Shown: positions 43,472 to 55,390, counted from the first letter of the stretch. The stretch: DNA of 64,000 nucleotides from Lepas anatifera (GCA_034440635.1 JAOTON010000767.1:2018501-2082500), one strand, 5' to 3'. Numbers and translations: made by a program. Notes: generated by a model from the letters alone, not told the origin.

Positions 43472-43784
43472 GTTTATTTGTTTATTAAACATAATCACCA
43501 ACAGGCTGATGCCCACTAACAGGTGAAGTCAGGTATTAAAACTCTCTCACCAAAACTAACACATACACATAAACATGTCCGAAACACCCTAGTGCTAAAA
43601 ACATACAAATGAGTAAAATGGGTGCTGTAAAAATAAAGTTATTAAAATAGTTTGAGCTCATTCCTCTTCATATATTTGGTGCACATATACCTTGGTGACC
43701 TCACACTCTTAGGTCCCTTATGTACTCCACAACGCGAGCTCTAAAATGCTATAGGTATCAACAAAAAATCGGAGTTGATCATGG

Positions 43785-44215
43785 TCAAAACCTATTAGCA
43801 GATTTTGGTATCCGGCACAGAAACCCCGAGGCAACCGTGTTTACACGGCCGCGTGGCTCGGTGAAAAGTCGCAGGTTGCGGGTCGAGCGGGGTGGAACAT
43901 GAAGGCCAAAACAGTTCGAAGTGTTTGAGAGGAAATTTTTAAGGAAAATATTGCTTTCAGAAACAGAAGATCGTGTTGAACTCTCCTTGCAGCAAGAGAC
44001 TGGACGCCAATGCCGAAGAAGTGAATGGTAATTCAAAGTGCCGCAAGACTGAAAGTATGAGAATTTAGCCACATCAAGAATTTGTGTTGTACCCGCTCGA
44101 CCCGTTCGGCATGGGATTTGGCTACACCAGCCCAGACTACACTACCGTACTCCAAAACAGACCGAACGTTCGCGTTTATGTTGTGAGGAGTGTTTTGGTA
44201 TTGAAATTTGTTGAG
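43785..44215 (-). pseudogene. C-terminal fragment of a Jockey-like LINE
   Basis: From 44215 leftward: INANVRSVLEYGSVVW, SHAERVERVQHKFLMWL, then a frame change, then LNYHSLLRHW, LHVPPRSTRNLRLFTEPRGR and VNTVASGFLCRIPKSANRF. This is the post-RT region of a LINE, the same type as 9150-9644. The catalytic part is missing, and the sequence to 43480 is probably the 3' untranslated part. Confidence 0.8.
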
Positions 44216-44376
44216 CGCAGGCCGGTTTGAAAGATCGAATTAGCAGTCCTAGTGATTTGTTGGCCTGTCGTGTTATGCCAGAAACGTGGGATGAGAAATT
44301 CAGTTTTGAGTCAATGATTTTTCCTAGTTACGGATTTCTTCAACAGACTCTAGGCGAGTGTTTCCGATGTAGTACG

Positions 44377-44447
<71 letters not shown>

Positions 44448-44478
44448 GGTGTGGGCGTGGGTGTGGGTGTGGGTGTGG
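44377..44478. repeat. Compound microsatellite (TA)n(TG)n(GGTGTG)n
   Basis: About 50 bp of TA followed by TG and then GGTGTGG/GGCGTGG repeats. The apparent Tyr-Ile/Val-Trp frame across it is a repeat artefact. Confidence 0.95.
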
Positions 44479-45675
44479 CATCAATTTCGTCGTTAAACTT
44501 CGCTATTTTGAACAGCGCTGAGATACTTTCCAAGGCCGCGGGTAAATAATGTGCTCAAACTGGGCCTTTGTCAAAAGTAAATGTCAGGCCGCAGTCACTG
44601 CAGAGGGATAACATCTCAGTCGCCGGTAATCCGGTTTGTTGGAATGGTGGACCTTTAAACGAATGCCATGCCGCACTAAGAGCTGAAAAGGTATCAGACA
44701 ACGACTAAGCGTCCTCACTTCTGTGGAGTTCCAAGAACGGTCATTTCCTTGAAACTTCATGACATATGGGGATCTTAATCAAGGGAGCGTATTTCATGCT
44801 TTGTAAATGTATTGTTGAGATTGAAGGAACTATTGTGGAGGGCCTTTGTCATCGGATTCATCTAACATTTTCTTTATTTTTCTGTTCTGAATTTCCGCGA
44901 CCGTCAAGTCCGAAAATGTTTAATGTGTCACGCATAGCTGGCAAGCAAGCCTCCCCTTGGATAGTTGTAGTCTCATTACAAAATGTTCCTCCAGAACTTG
45001 TTGCTGGCTGCGTGCGCTCCTGTTTTCCCTTCCCATCTTACCGCTCCCACCCGGACATTGGACAAGCCAATTACGCTGCCAGCACAAAGGACCAACGCCG
45101 TGCCTAGTAGGTGTTCTTGCAAGTCCCCATTAACATCAATGCCCCGCTCTGCTTCCAATTAGAACATTATTTAATACAAATACTGCCGCCCAAAGGCTTT
45201 TGAGTACAACATACTCAGATCATTGAGTCACCGTTCTGTTTTAAACATGTATACTGGCCTTTATAATTGTATGTATTTGGCTGCATTTGCCTATTATTCG
45301 GGCTAAAAGGGGAATAATTCGTTGTCTGTGACACCAATGTGATTCATGAATTTGTGCTATTTTGAACATATAAGGATCGACGTATCTAGAATCTAAATGT
45401 ATTTGCGCGCTTTGACTGGTATTGCAGCTTCTCTGGAGTGGATCCTTCGAAAGAGACCAATCAATGCAGTCCCCTTCCTGCCCCACAGAAAGAAAGAATG
45501 ATTGAAAGCTTCGATTGCTGAAAATAGGCGCCAGACGAAGATTTTGCAAAATACATTCAGAATCGACGTAAAAAAACGGTTTCGGAATCACAAAATAAAA
45601 CCCCATTCGGTTGTTTGCCATAAGTTTTATGTATAAGCAGCAGCAGCGTGGCCGGTTGATCGCGATGGGCGCTAG

Positions 45676-45720
45676 TGACGTCAGCTGCCAGCAGATCGCC
45701 GCGGGGTACCAGTGACGTCA
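45676..45720. promoter_or_regulatory. Two CRE-type palindromes
   Basis: TGACGTCA occurs at 45676-45683 and 45713-45720, 37 bp apart, in a GC-rich 200-bp block. This is the consensus for CREB/ATF bZIP factors. No gene start is recognised nearby, and the FI element begins about 117 bp downstream, so the function is only a possibility. Confidence 0.35.
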
Positions 45721-45836
45721 CCCGTCGCTGGATGGCCTGGGGGCGTTCCCGTCATCGCCGCGCCGCCGTGGGAGCTATGAACCGTGCTGGCGGGGGCCAC
45801 GCTCTGCCGTCCATTCGCCAGGGTCGTGGGCAGGTG

Positions 45837-46748
45837 TTAACACGCGCACTGGAGGGGGCCTCGGAGGCCCCCCATCTGTTTTTCAAGGTGGCCGGAGAAC
45901 CGCGTGCAGCGGAAAAACAAAACCTGGCCACATTTAACAGAATTTAATAGCGCGTCGATTGGTGAAGACTTTTTGAAAATCGGCCGAAAATTTTTTGACT
46001 TATAGGCTTTCAAAGTCAGACCTGCATTTTGAGATCGCCGTAAACGCGCGGTCGGACCAGTTAGCTTGCATTGAAGACCGAGTGGTGACGTCATAACGTC
46101 ATATAAGCGGGACTATATGTCAAGGTCACTTACATGAAAGTCAAGGTCAAGGTCAAAGGCCACAGGTCAAGGTCATATGTGCACTTTCAAGGTCACTGAC
46201 CACTGCGCGTCCGACCAAATGACGTTACCCCGTCTGACATATATTATGCTATGACGTCATCGGTAGGGTACCCCAATACAAAGGTCAAGGTCAAGGTCAA
46301 GGTCAAAGGTCATTGGGAAAGGTCAATCCTCATTTCCCGCCAAACAGTGGCGACAGTGTTAGTCAAAGTGTAAATAATAAGTATTATACCATATGGTGAC
46401 CTTAAAGGTCAATGACCTTGAATGACCTTGACCCAAAAGTTGTGGGGAAGCCCCTTTGAGACCTCTTTCTATGAACCTTGTCCGCCTTTAGCTTATTCCC
46501 GCCATTTTCCTGCATAATAACAGCATTTATCAATCGATACCAGCATGGCCAATGTTTGACCTTTACGACCTCGTTTGACCTTGAAGATATTGACCTAGGT
46601 CAATGAAAATTGGTCATCATGTAGACCACCATAGCCCCCACCCACCTACCAAGTGGCGTTTTCTAACCCTCTTAGTTTCCGAGATCTTAGGGGCCTACCA
46701 GGCCCTCCAGTGGCGTTAGTGCCAGACCCCCTCCAGTGCGGGTGTTAA
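45837..46748 (+). mobile_element. FI TTAA element, copy B (well preserved)
   Basis: 912 bp, from TTAACACGCGCACTGGAGGG to CCTCCAGTGCGGGTGTTAA, with TTAA at both ends. The left end has one core and a hairpin (GGGGGCCTCGGAGGCCCCC); the right end has two cores (CCTCCAGTGGCG and CCTCCAGTGCGG). The interior holds about 11 copies of TCAAGGTCA or its complement, partly as a direct tandem near 46280-46310, and a CRE-like TGACGTCA at 46088. No ORF of note. It is the best reference for family FI. Confidence 0.9.
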
Positions 46749-46877
46749 AACAGGACCGGGAACACGGCACGGGGCGCGGCGGTGAACATTTGGACTGTTC
46801 TCCGATCCCCTTCTCCGTCCATGGAGCGTCAGCGTCCCTCTGCCCGGGCCTAAATACAGTAGAAATATGATATGTTT

Positions 46878-47245
46878 CTAATCCGCCTGAGATCGCCTCT
46901 GCTCCATCTCTGAATATCTCTGATCCGTCTCTGATCGTCTATGATCCGTCTCTGGTCGCCTCTGATCGCCTAAGATCCGTCTCTGCTCGCCTCTGGTCCG
47001 TCTCTGATAATCTCTGATCGCCTCTGATCGGCTTTGCTCCGTCCCTGATTGCCTCGGATCGTATCTGCTCCGTCTCTGCTCGCCTCTGATCCGCCTCTGA
47101 TCTATCTCTGATCGCCTCTGATTGTCTCTGATCCGTCTCTGATCGTCTCTGATCGCTTCTGATCCGCCTCTGATCGCCTCTGATCGTCTCTGATCTATCT
47201 CTGATCGTCTCTGATCTATCTCTGATCGTCTCGGATCATCCGCTA
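46878..47245. repeat. Degenerate CTCTGATC minisatellite
   Basis: 10-11 bp units such as CGTCTCTGATC, CGCCTCTGATC and TATCTCTGATC are repeated about 33 times, with a few isolated changes to GCTC. Confidence 0.93.
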
Positions 47246-47872
47246 CTGTGTGGGAGGAGTGCCGCAGTCACCGGCGGCACTGCGTGTTAACTGCTGTGAT
47301 ATTAGCTGCGGTGATTTCGTTCGATGGTGTGGGCACTTCCAATTGTGCTGCAGCCACTAAGGACCGAAACTTATGCGTGCCGAACACACTGCATTATGGT
47401 TTGTTAACACAAATACTATGTTTTGGGGATCCCACTTAAAAAGCAGGGTCCCGGAAAATGAGATTCTGTTTTCAGAAGATTCTGATTACCTTGATTTCCC
47501 ATAGACAGCAATAAATCGACAGACAAACTTTGAGAACATGGAGGCAATCTGATATTTCTGCAGCGTGTTCGTGGGAGCAGGGACCCATCTCCATATCTTG
47601 AGCGTGGTGCGACAGTCTCGCTCCATTAACAGCAATGACAGCAAGCTTCATAATCCATTCTGAGCACATTCCAGCCCGGCACGGCCACTCTGTGGCATAA
47701 CATTATCATGTCGTAAACGCACACAAGCTGCTGAAAAGGGCACGGTGGAGCAAATGTGAGGGGTCCGTTCGACGCCTGCCGGGCCCGGTGAGTCAGCGCG
47801 TCCACCTGGCGGTCAGCCCTGCGTCCATTGATAGGCTCCCCCGAGAGCGTGCCTGGTAGAGGACGCCATTGC

Positions 47873-48030
47873 CAGTGGCGGATCCAGGACTTCATTTGGA
47901 GGGGGGCTAGGGGGCTCGAGCCTCTCTCGACACTGCCTCAGATCAGTATCCGCCTATGTATGAACTGTAGACACTCCGGCATCGGGGTGGGGTGAGCCCC
48001 CATAGCCCCCCTGCATCCGTCGCTCGTCAT
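47873..48030 (+). mobile_element. hAT-like MITE, CAGTGGCGG subfamily
   Basis: Starts CAGTGGCGGATCCAGGACTT and shares GGGGCTAGGGGGCTCGAGCC and GGGTGAGCCCCCATAGCCCC words with 56916-57085. The right end is degraded (CATCCGTCGCTCG). Confidence 0.65.
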
Positions 48031-50350
48031 GTTCCAGTTCACATCTAGTCCGGTCCATAGCAGCTTCTCCAACAAAGCAGGCTAATCCGCTTACATGTCG
48101 GTATTATTTTTCCAAATCCAATCCGCATCTAAAAGTAGGTACGACAAAATCAATAAAATTCGAATCCGAATCCATATCTATTCCAAAAACAACCCGTGTT
48201 TTTTGGTGGATCCAATCCAGTCCACTTTGATATAGTCTTCCGACAAATCGGAGATCCATGCACGTATCCAGTCGATGATACGCTGAGCTCCCGGCCTCTG
48301 ACGGCATCATTGAACGGGCGCCGCAGAATTTTCGCGGGGGGACGACGGCTTTGACGGATGATATTACCTGACGCATTATGATTGACCCAAAATTTTGACG
48401 TCCCCCTGTTGACGCTCCCTTGATTGAACGGTTCTGGACGACCTCTAAGTATGCATGTATGCATCTTTTGTCACGGGAACGTCCAAACATTTGATATTCA
48501 TGTCTTCAGTCCATAAGTCACGCAGATGGGGGACGGACTCAAGAACAACATGCAATCATTCATAAACACGCACAAATTAATCCAACCAGTCGTCTCATAT
48601 TTCTCATATGTTTGTGCTGGCGCTGTGAAAGGAAAGCCACACGCCTATTTATGACGCGATGTCATAGGTGGCGGAACTAGGGGCACTGGGGCACCATGCC
48701 TCCCTAAATGACGAATTTTAACACTAACCGTATGGCCTTGACTGGAAATAAATAGTCCATCGTGCCTCCCTCCGCTAAATCCGGTCCCACTGCCGCTGCT
48801 GCACGACGTGGGAGTCGGTTGGAATATAAATACTACAATGTTATATGTAAGTGTGTAAATGAATCTTCTCCTTCCAATCTCTGTCCAGATAAATGGCAGG
48901 GGTTGTGAAGCCTGGGATGTGCCCAGTGTCAGTGCTCAGTCTCTGAAAGCGGCGTTTGAGTCAGAGGGTGGACATGAGTACTTCTGAATTCTGGGGGTTT
49001 TGAGGTTCCATTTCTGGTTCTAACAGTTTTTGGGAAATTTAAATGTAATTCCAATGGGACTGTTTGGAGGGTTTGGGGCACGGGCCAGTGGAATGTGTGG
49101 TGAGGGTTTTTTATTTTTGGTATGTGAAATTGATGGCTATTTCTGGGTGGTTTTTGTCTCTAAAGCGCTTTTATAACAGGAAATCACGATGAACTTCTAT
49201 ATTCCTTCATTCTGTTTAACGTTTCATTACCCATAAACGCTGCATTCTCTTTGTGAAATAAGTTATCTTGAACAAAACCCTTAAATATCCTATCCTAGTG
49301 ATCGGTGTGGCTGTTGTCGAACCGTTTTGGAACCGTGGTTTGGTGACGTACCCCGTCTCTGGTCTCTGACAGCGGCGGAGACACTGTTAAGCGACGTCCG
49401 ACTGATAATCATAGATAACTAACACGGAATTACGCTAGGTTTTTCTGAATGAACTTACGTAGGTATTACAGTATTTTAGCTTTGTTCTACGGTAATATGC
49501 TTGACGTATGTCCTCCGTCCTGCCTAAGATCTTTCAGATATAAACAGGAGTATGGGCTAGGGACCATACTTAAGTATGGCTGGATTTCTTGACATAAACC
49601 ACTTGCCTGTAAATCTGACGTCAAATAATCTTAGTGCTGATAGATACTTTTTTGATTCGCTAGTTTTTTTATTCGATAAATGATGCAGTATTGTATTTAT
49701 ATTTATGGCCAGCTACAATCAACGCCCGGCAACGCACTTTACACGAATGGTCGTGGGGCGGAGCTCCAGGTTTTGAAACGTGCCCACCACCACGCTACAT
49801 TACTTTTTGAGTACGTAATTAGGTCTCGAAACTATAATTAGTACCTCACGTGTGCGAAAATTACTTTGTCGGATTGCTACTGTTATAACGCCACCGAAAA
49901 CCCGTTTCGTAGTGTAGCGTAGGCCACCCCTCCGGTCATATAAGCGAAGGACTGACGCGGTAGCGTACTCCCCAGTGTAGCCGCCGGGAACCGGCACGCT
50001 CCGTGGAGTGAAGGATGTGTTTTGCTCCGCGCCGTACGCTGGAAATGGACAGCCTCCTGCTCAAAACGGTGATCCATTTCTGCTAGCCCGCGCTTCCGGC
50101 ACGGCTAAGGCTTGTTCCGACGTATGGTGCACAGCAAACTCATACATATCAATCGTATAGCCATCAGACCAGCCACACTCATAAACTTCCAGTAACAGCC
50201 GGATGTCGACTATTTTCAGAGGTATTTGCCACTAGGACTGGTAGAATCCAGGCATTTCCTCATCCGCCCTCCCGCCACCAGCCTGTGCGCCGTCGCCTCC
50301 GCCTGTGCCACCGGATCTGCCGCCAGAGTTCTCCGCTGTCCAAGGATGAC
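48031..50350. other. No recognisable gene
   Basis: Mostly unassigned. A GGTGGCGGAACTAGGGG ... AAATCCGGTCCCACTG stretch at 48667-48793 may be another distant hAT-like MITE. The frames at 48104-48490 and 49800-50077 have no recognisable motif. Confidence 0.4.
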
Positions 50351-50357
50351 CGCATTC

Positions 50358-50412
50358 CGGCCGCCGCCGCCGCTGCCGCCGCCGCTGCCGCTGCCGCTGC
50401 CGCTGCCTCTGC
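50358..50412. repeat. GCC/GCT trinucleotide repeat
   Basis: Pure GCC, GCT and CTG triplets give poly-Ala, poly-Pro-Leu or poly-Gly frames depending on phase. No surrounding coding evidence. Confidence 0.9.
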
Positions 50413-50960
50413 CGTAATTAAGCACCGGGACGCACTGGTTTATCTCACGCGGCGATTCCCACGCCTCGGTGACGCATTGAGCTCTACCGTATCAACCCAT
50501 TTCGGCCTCAAACTTGGAAAGTAATTAAAGATCGGTGGAAGGAGGAAATTGGCGTCAGCTTTTCATTATTTGTGGACAGTACTGGATCTAGGCCAACAGC
50601 TTTGGGTGAGGACGGGTGAAGTTGGGGAAAGTGGCAACCAGGACTAAAATTGTTAAACAAATGTGTTTTTAAGTAAGTCGGTGAAAATTCGATGCGTTCC
50701 AGAGGGAACTCCATTCCACTGGATCCGCGCCCTGTGTGTGGGCGCAGCACAGGCGCCCCCTGGCGGACGCCGAGCGCAACTGTACTGTCTGGGACTGGAC
50801 ACAAAGCTGCTCCAGCCCTCTGAGAGAGCGCTGCGGTCCCAGCTCAAGGTCGCCGGCCACCGCCGCTTTCTTACGGACACTGTGCACTGGGTACAAAACA
50901 CTGCCCACCCTGCGATGGCTTCCCGTCGTAAGCCGTCCGGTATGTCCGATTTGTCCGAAA

Positions 50961-51070
50961 GGTCTGCTGTGTCCGGTAGTGCCCAGATGTATCGGCTTTG
51001 TTCTGAAGGGTCTGCTGTGTCCGGTAGTGCCCACATGTATCGGCTTTGTTCTGAAGGGTCGACTGTGTCC
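50961..51070. repeat. 48-bp tandem duplication in a TGTCC-rich tract
   Basis: GGTCTGCTGTGTCCGGTAGT plus 28 more bases is repeated at 50961-51008 and 51009-51056 with one difference, and a third partial unit follows. The wider tract 50940-51190 and 51356-51530 has scattered TGTCCG words, suggesting an older degenerate array split by the MITE at 51201. Confidence 0.85.
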
Positions 51071-51200
51071 GCTACACCTGGAAGCGACCGTTGTATCCGT
51101 GTGTCGGCTGAGTCCCGGTACTTATGCGTGCTGTGGCCGGGAGTGGCCGGAAGTGTCTGGCTAGTCCGGGAGAGTCCGGAAGTGTCCACTGGGTCTTAGG

Positions 51201-51355
51201 CACTGGCGGATCCAGGGGGAGGCAAACCGGGCAATTGCCCCCCCAAACCACTCACCCTTCGATTTTTACCGATCTTCTTAAAAAAAATTTTTCACGATGT
51301 TGCCCCCGTTGCCCCCTCCCCCACCTTTCAAACCGTCGGTCTGGATCCGCCCCTG
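51201..51355 (+). mobile_element. hAT-like MITE inserted in the TGTCC tract
   Basis: Ends CACTGGCGGATCCAGGGG and GGTCTGGATCCGCCCCTG, 155 bp. The 8-bp flanks do not match. The same TGTCC-rich sequence lies on both sides. Confidence 0.75.
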
Positions 51356-52275
51356 TCCGGGAGTTTACTGTATCTGGAGCTGTCCTTCGCATTTGATCCA
51401 GTGTCTCCGGAGGTGTCCGCTTTGTCCAGACTGTATGCTTTGTCAGATAGATAGTACCTATAGCCTCTGGAAGTACCGGTCGTCTTTAGTAGTGTCCGAT
51501 GTCTCCGCGGGTGGCCGCTGTGTGAGGGCGCTTCCGCTTCTCTCGCCCGTTCGCACCGTTCGGTCCGGCCGGAAACCGATTGTCGTGGCGTCGCTTTCAG
51601 TGTGGCCACTGGTCGGTTGCCAGCAGGCGCCGCTCGGCTCCCAGAGCGCCGTAACGACCAGTCGGAGCCGGCCGTGACGGCCTCCAGCAGAGCGTCCTTG
51701 CCTGAGGCGTTCAGGGCTGGTGGTGTGACGCTGAGTACAGGCTGTGGCTGAGCTGGGGACGGGAGCTGCGCAGCAGCGGTGGCGCTGTTCAGTGGGGGCT
51801 GGCAACTGCCGCCGTCTGCCGAGACTTGCCTCCGCTGACCTTATCACTGAAGATGGGCGCCGACACGTTTTTGTTCAAGGGTTGTATCCTCTCCGTGCCC
51901 TGCCGACCTTCATTGGCTGTGTGCCATCTGTTCTGTCCGAGTTGCTTATATCGGGGTTGATTGCAGCTTACAGCTAGGAGCTAGGGCTGGTTGCCCGAAC
52001 TCAGGTTGTCTAGAACCTAACCCGTGAGTCTCTACTAACTGCTTACTCGCTTGTACCAACACCTACCTCTTTTCAGGCGCAACAACAACAACAATCCCAC
52101 TAAGGGGGATAGGTATAATATAAAGTGTGTTTTAGCCTTTCCATGGCCTCTTACCCAATTCAACACCACCTTACCTCCATTTAATGGACCTCTTGAACTG
52201 CGTAAGACCATTTTTAAGTCTTTAAAATAAAATCACGACAATTTAAATGATATTTTAACACTACCTACTTTGAGT

Positions 52276-52470
52276 CATAGGCGGATCCAGGGGCACGTGA
52301 TACCTGCGCCCCCTGAAGGTCGATCCCCCCTGAATGTGCTTCCCACTCCTCCCATACGAAAGTCGGCGCCCACCGAAGAATTTCGCCCACCTGATAGTTT
52401 TGCCGGTCAAGTGGCGCCCTGGTCCGATGGCGCCCCCCGGAGTCCCTCGATCGGCAATCCTATCCCCTAG
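52276..52470 (+). mobile_element. hAT-like MITE with perfect 8-bp flanks
   Basis: Starts CATAGGCGGATCCAGG; the right end is eroded (GGCAATCCTATCCCCTAG), but the direct repeat CTTTGAGT at 52268-52275 and 52471-52478 fixes both borders. Confidence 0.88.
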
Positions 52471-53784
52471 CTTTGAGTTTCATCCGAGGTGCCCTGTCTC
52501 GCCCAAAGAGATATAAATCCAAACCCCTGTATCATTTCCTTCTTACTGCGTGGCTTCATCTTATTTTTTGACTAGTTTAACATAAACGATGTACCTGAAC
52601 AAGAAACTAGGTAACACGGCATCATTGAACTAAATATATTTCGTGGAGGGTTGGCCAGATGACGCATTTTGAGTGCACAATCGCTGGGAGTTCGAGCAGG
52701 AAAGGATGCTGTATGATGATTGGGTTCAGGACCATGACATGGTTCTTACGTATATAATAGCATTGAGCTTTCTTTACACCTACAAGTAGTATGTTTGTGC
52801 TTGTCTGAGGATACAGTCCTTTTTAACTGACTTCTAATCTTGCCGTTGTTTTTTCTGCGACCCCTGGCTGTCCCACTCCTGCCTAAGCGCGGGCGGTGTT
52901 ATGTAATGGGACCTGAACATTCCAGCTGGGTCTCACCCAAATGAAGGCGCGTATGCAAACGTTTTTGTGCTTTAGATGAGCTTAGAAGGCAATTGTGTTG
53001 TGACGCTGGGTAAGCAAATGAGATGTGTTTATGTGAGCATAGCAGGAAAGTGTGTCATATGCGGACCAGGAGACGGACAAGAACAAGTACCTAAAACATT
53101 ATTTAAAGCAGTATGCTATTGTCGTAGGAATCTAACCACTTCCGTGAGTTCATATAACACTAAATCTGTCAGAATATTCTTCGTTTTGCAAGGAAACCCA
53201 CCGGCTACTGAGGAGGCTGACTATGCACTGGACCGCCGGCGTTCCTTATTGCGGCAAAAAGTCTGCAAGATTGCCTCTCAACAAAAGCCGCGATAACGTA
53301 AATAGGTCGCATTTCAGAGGTTGACGTACTTGTGCTCGGAATGATGATGTATGGGCGCTCAGCGAAAGAACATTGTTTCTCGGGATCTAAGGACCAGTCT
53401 GTTAAACTTTCTGGTGCCTCCCGACCAAAATTTAACGTGGTAATTTTTCCGACAATACCTCTTATATATCGTATCCCAATACCCCGTATACATTTTTTAA
53501 ACCTTTGCTTAAGGTATCATACAGGTACTATGTTTAGTCCGAAACTGCCCCCCATACCTTGACCTTGATCTGACTCCCGTGCCCATTCGCTCATTCTCAG
53601 TGACACTGCCGAAACTATCTGGGTCTCATGTTATCTACATAGTCACGTTACCTATCACGTTATATCACGCTACTTTACGTTACATACCACGTTACTTCTA
53701 AGATTAGCTGTGTGACCAAGCGTATTGTCTTGTTCCTGTCCCTGGGTACTGGTCGGTGGTTTGTAGCACACGTCATTAATCTTG

Positions 53785-54050
53785 CATAAGGAGGTCCAGA
53801 GAGAAAAGATGCCCCTCCCATCGAGCTGAGGCCCTCTGAAATGACCTGGGCGCCTCGCAAAACCCCTTTGACGCCCCTCATCAGCTTGCTATCCACAGCC
53901 CCTGCCCCCATCTTCACAGTATGGAAAGGTATCGGTACCTCCGCGATAGCATTTGCCTCCCCTAATAGGCTTGCACCGCCCACAAGGAGCACCCCTGGTC
54001 CGAATGGTGTTCCCTGTCTCCCCCCGCGGGATTCTGTACCCGCCGGTGAC
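53785..54050 (+). mobile_element. Old hAT-like MITE just upstream of the myosin exon
   Basis: Recognisable words are AGGAGGTCCAGAG at the left, CTCTGAAATGACC, GCACCCCTGGTCCGAATGG and the right end GGGATTCTGTACCCGCC. Heavily diverged from the reference copy. The right border is about 22 bp before the exon at 54072. Confidence 0.55.
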
Positions 54051-54071
54051 CCGTGGTGACCTGTGCGGCAG

Positions 54072-54178
54072 GGTCGCGGCCCGAGGACGGCGTGCCCGAC
54101 ATGACCGTCATCTCCGACATCGACGAGGCCGGCATCAACCAGACCCTACACGTGCGCTACCAGAACGGCCGCATCTAC
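54072..54178 (+). CDS. Unconventional myosin motor domain, N-terminal exon
   Basis: 107 bp between GCGGCAG (AG at 54070-54071) and a GTATCC donor at 54179 encode SRPEDGVPDMTVISDIDEAG, then INQTLHVRYQNGRIY. This matches the start of the myosin head, where G-V-x-D-M precedes L-x-x-L-x-E-x-x-I-x-x-N-L-x-x-R-Y and I-Y, just before the P-loop-proximal YTYxGSILVAVNP. It enters after two thirds of a codon are needed and ends at phase 0 after IY, so the next exon should begin with T/S-Y-T/I-G. I did not find that exon downstream, nor earlier ones. The class (VII, X, XV or similar) cannot be set from 36 residues. Weak pyrimidine tract. Confidence 0.72.
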
Positions 54179-54823
54179 GTATCCTTTTGGTCGCGGTCAG
54201 CGCCTCCGGTCCCGAGAGGACGTCTGGTGACGTCAGCGTCACAAACCCGGTGAAGCCGCTGTTTCAAAGTTAGTGGTGCTGACTTCACTGAACATGTCAG
54301 CTCCCGTTGATGACTGTGTTGTTGAAAGTACCTCGCTAGGTTGTGAGTCGCTTACATATTATTTAACTGTCAAAAGCCAAAGCCGTCGACAAGGATTCTA
54401 TTGGATGGTTTTCTCATTTTGTCAGGCCTGAGAAGAACATTATGTAATGGGTCATTATGGCCGATACTACTTTTTATTGTTTTGCAGTTTCGTGCGGGGC
54501 TGAGTTTACCCCCAGCAATTTCCACCCTACGCCATTGAGCGCCGTGGTCCAGGTAGCGCTGCCCTGGTTGCCTCCGCACTTGTGCTTCCAGGTGCCAGCG
54601 GGCAACGCCATCTGGGTGTTGTTCAAACTACAAGCTCGTCGCTTTTTCCATTATTTTTGGACTGTGTTTGATGAAAAACGGCACATAAATTCTGATTGTG
54701 TTACTGAGGACAAAACCAAGTGACTTCCTAGGGCTGTGTCGTTCGGTCTCTTAAACTATTTACGTCGGTTTAGCGCTCGGTTAATTGTGTGCCAAGTCCT
54801 TGCTCACGGATCGGTCAGATTTC

Positions 54824-55390
54824 CTGTACGCTCGCTACAATCACGGTGTCTTTCGTGGTTTCGTATCCTCGCTACGATCATGGTATTACCCACAGTTTCG
54901 TATTCTCGCTACGATCATGGTATTCCTCACAGTTTCGTGTTCTCGTTACAGCTTTATTTCCACAGTTTCGTGTTCTCGCTAGAGCGTGTATAAGTTTGTG
55001 TTCTCGTTAGAGCGTTGCATTCCCAAGTTTTGTATCCTCGCTACGATCATATATTCCCACAGTTTCGTGTTTGCTACGACCATGGTATCCCCACATTTTC
55101 GTGTTTCGCTACGAGCATGGCATCCCCTCAGTTTCGTGTTCTCGCTACGATCGTGGTATTCCCCACAGTTTCGAGTTCACGCTACGATCATGATGTCCCT
55201 TCTGGCTACGGTAACGATGGCCCTCACAGTTCCAGGCTCTCGCTACGATCAAGATGCCCCTCACAGTTCCTTGCTCTCGCTACGACCACGATGTTCCTTC
55301 TGGCTTCATGCTCTCGTTTCTATCCCGGCGTCCGTCCCGGCGTCCGTCCCGGCGTCCGTCCGGGCGTTATACCCTCGTTACTATCATGGT
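54824..55390. repeat. Degenerate 36-37 bp minisatellite
   Basis: The unit is roughly TTTCGTGTTCTCGCTACGAT plus CATGGTATTCCCCACAG, with about 15 diverged copies and length changes. Near 55329-55370 a short CGTCCCGGCGTC array interrupts it. Confidence 0.88.

Noticed and set aside
50285..50524. Poly-Ala ORF
   Set aside because: Created by a GCC/GCT triplet run; no splice sites or conserved sequence around it.
52976..53296. 106-codon plus-strand ORF
   Set aside because: No family motif; a possible acceptor inside it (TTTTGCAAG) does not lead to a recognisable exon.
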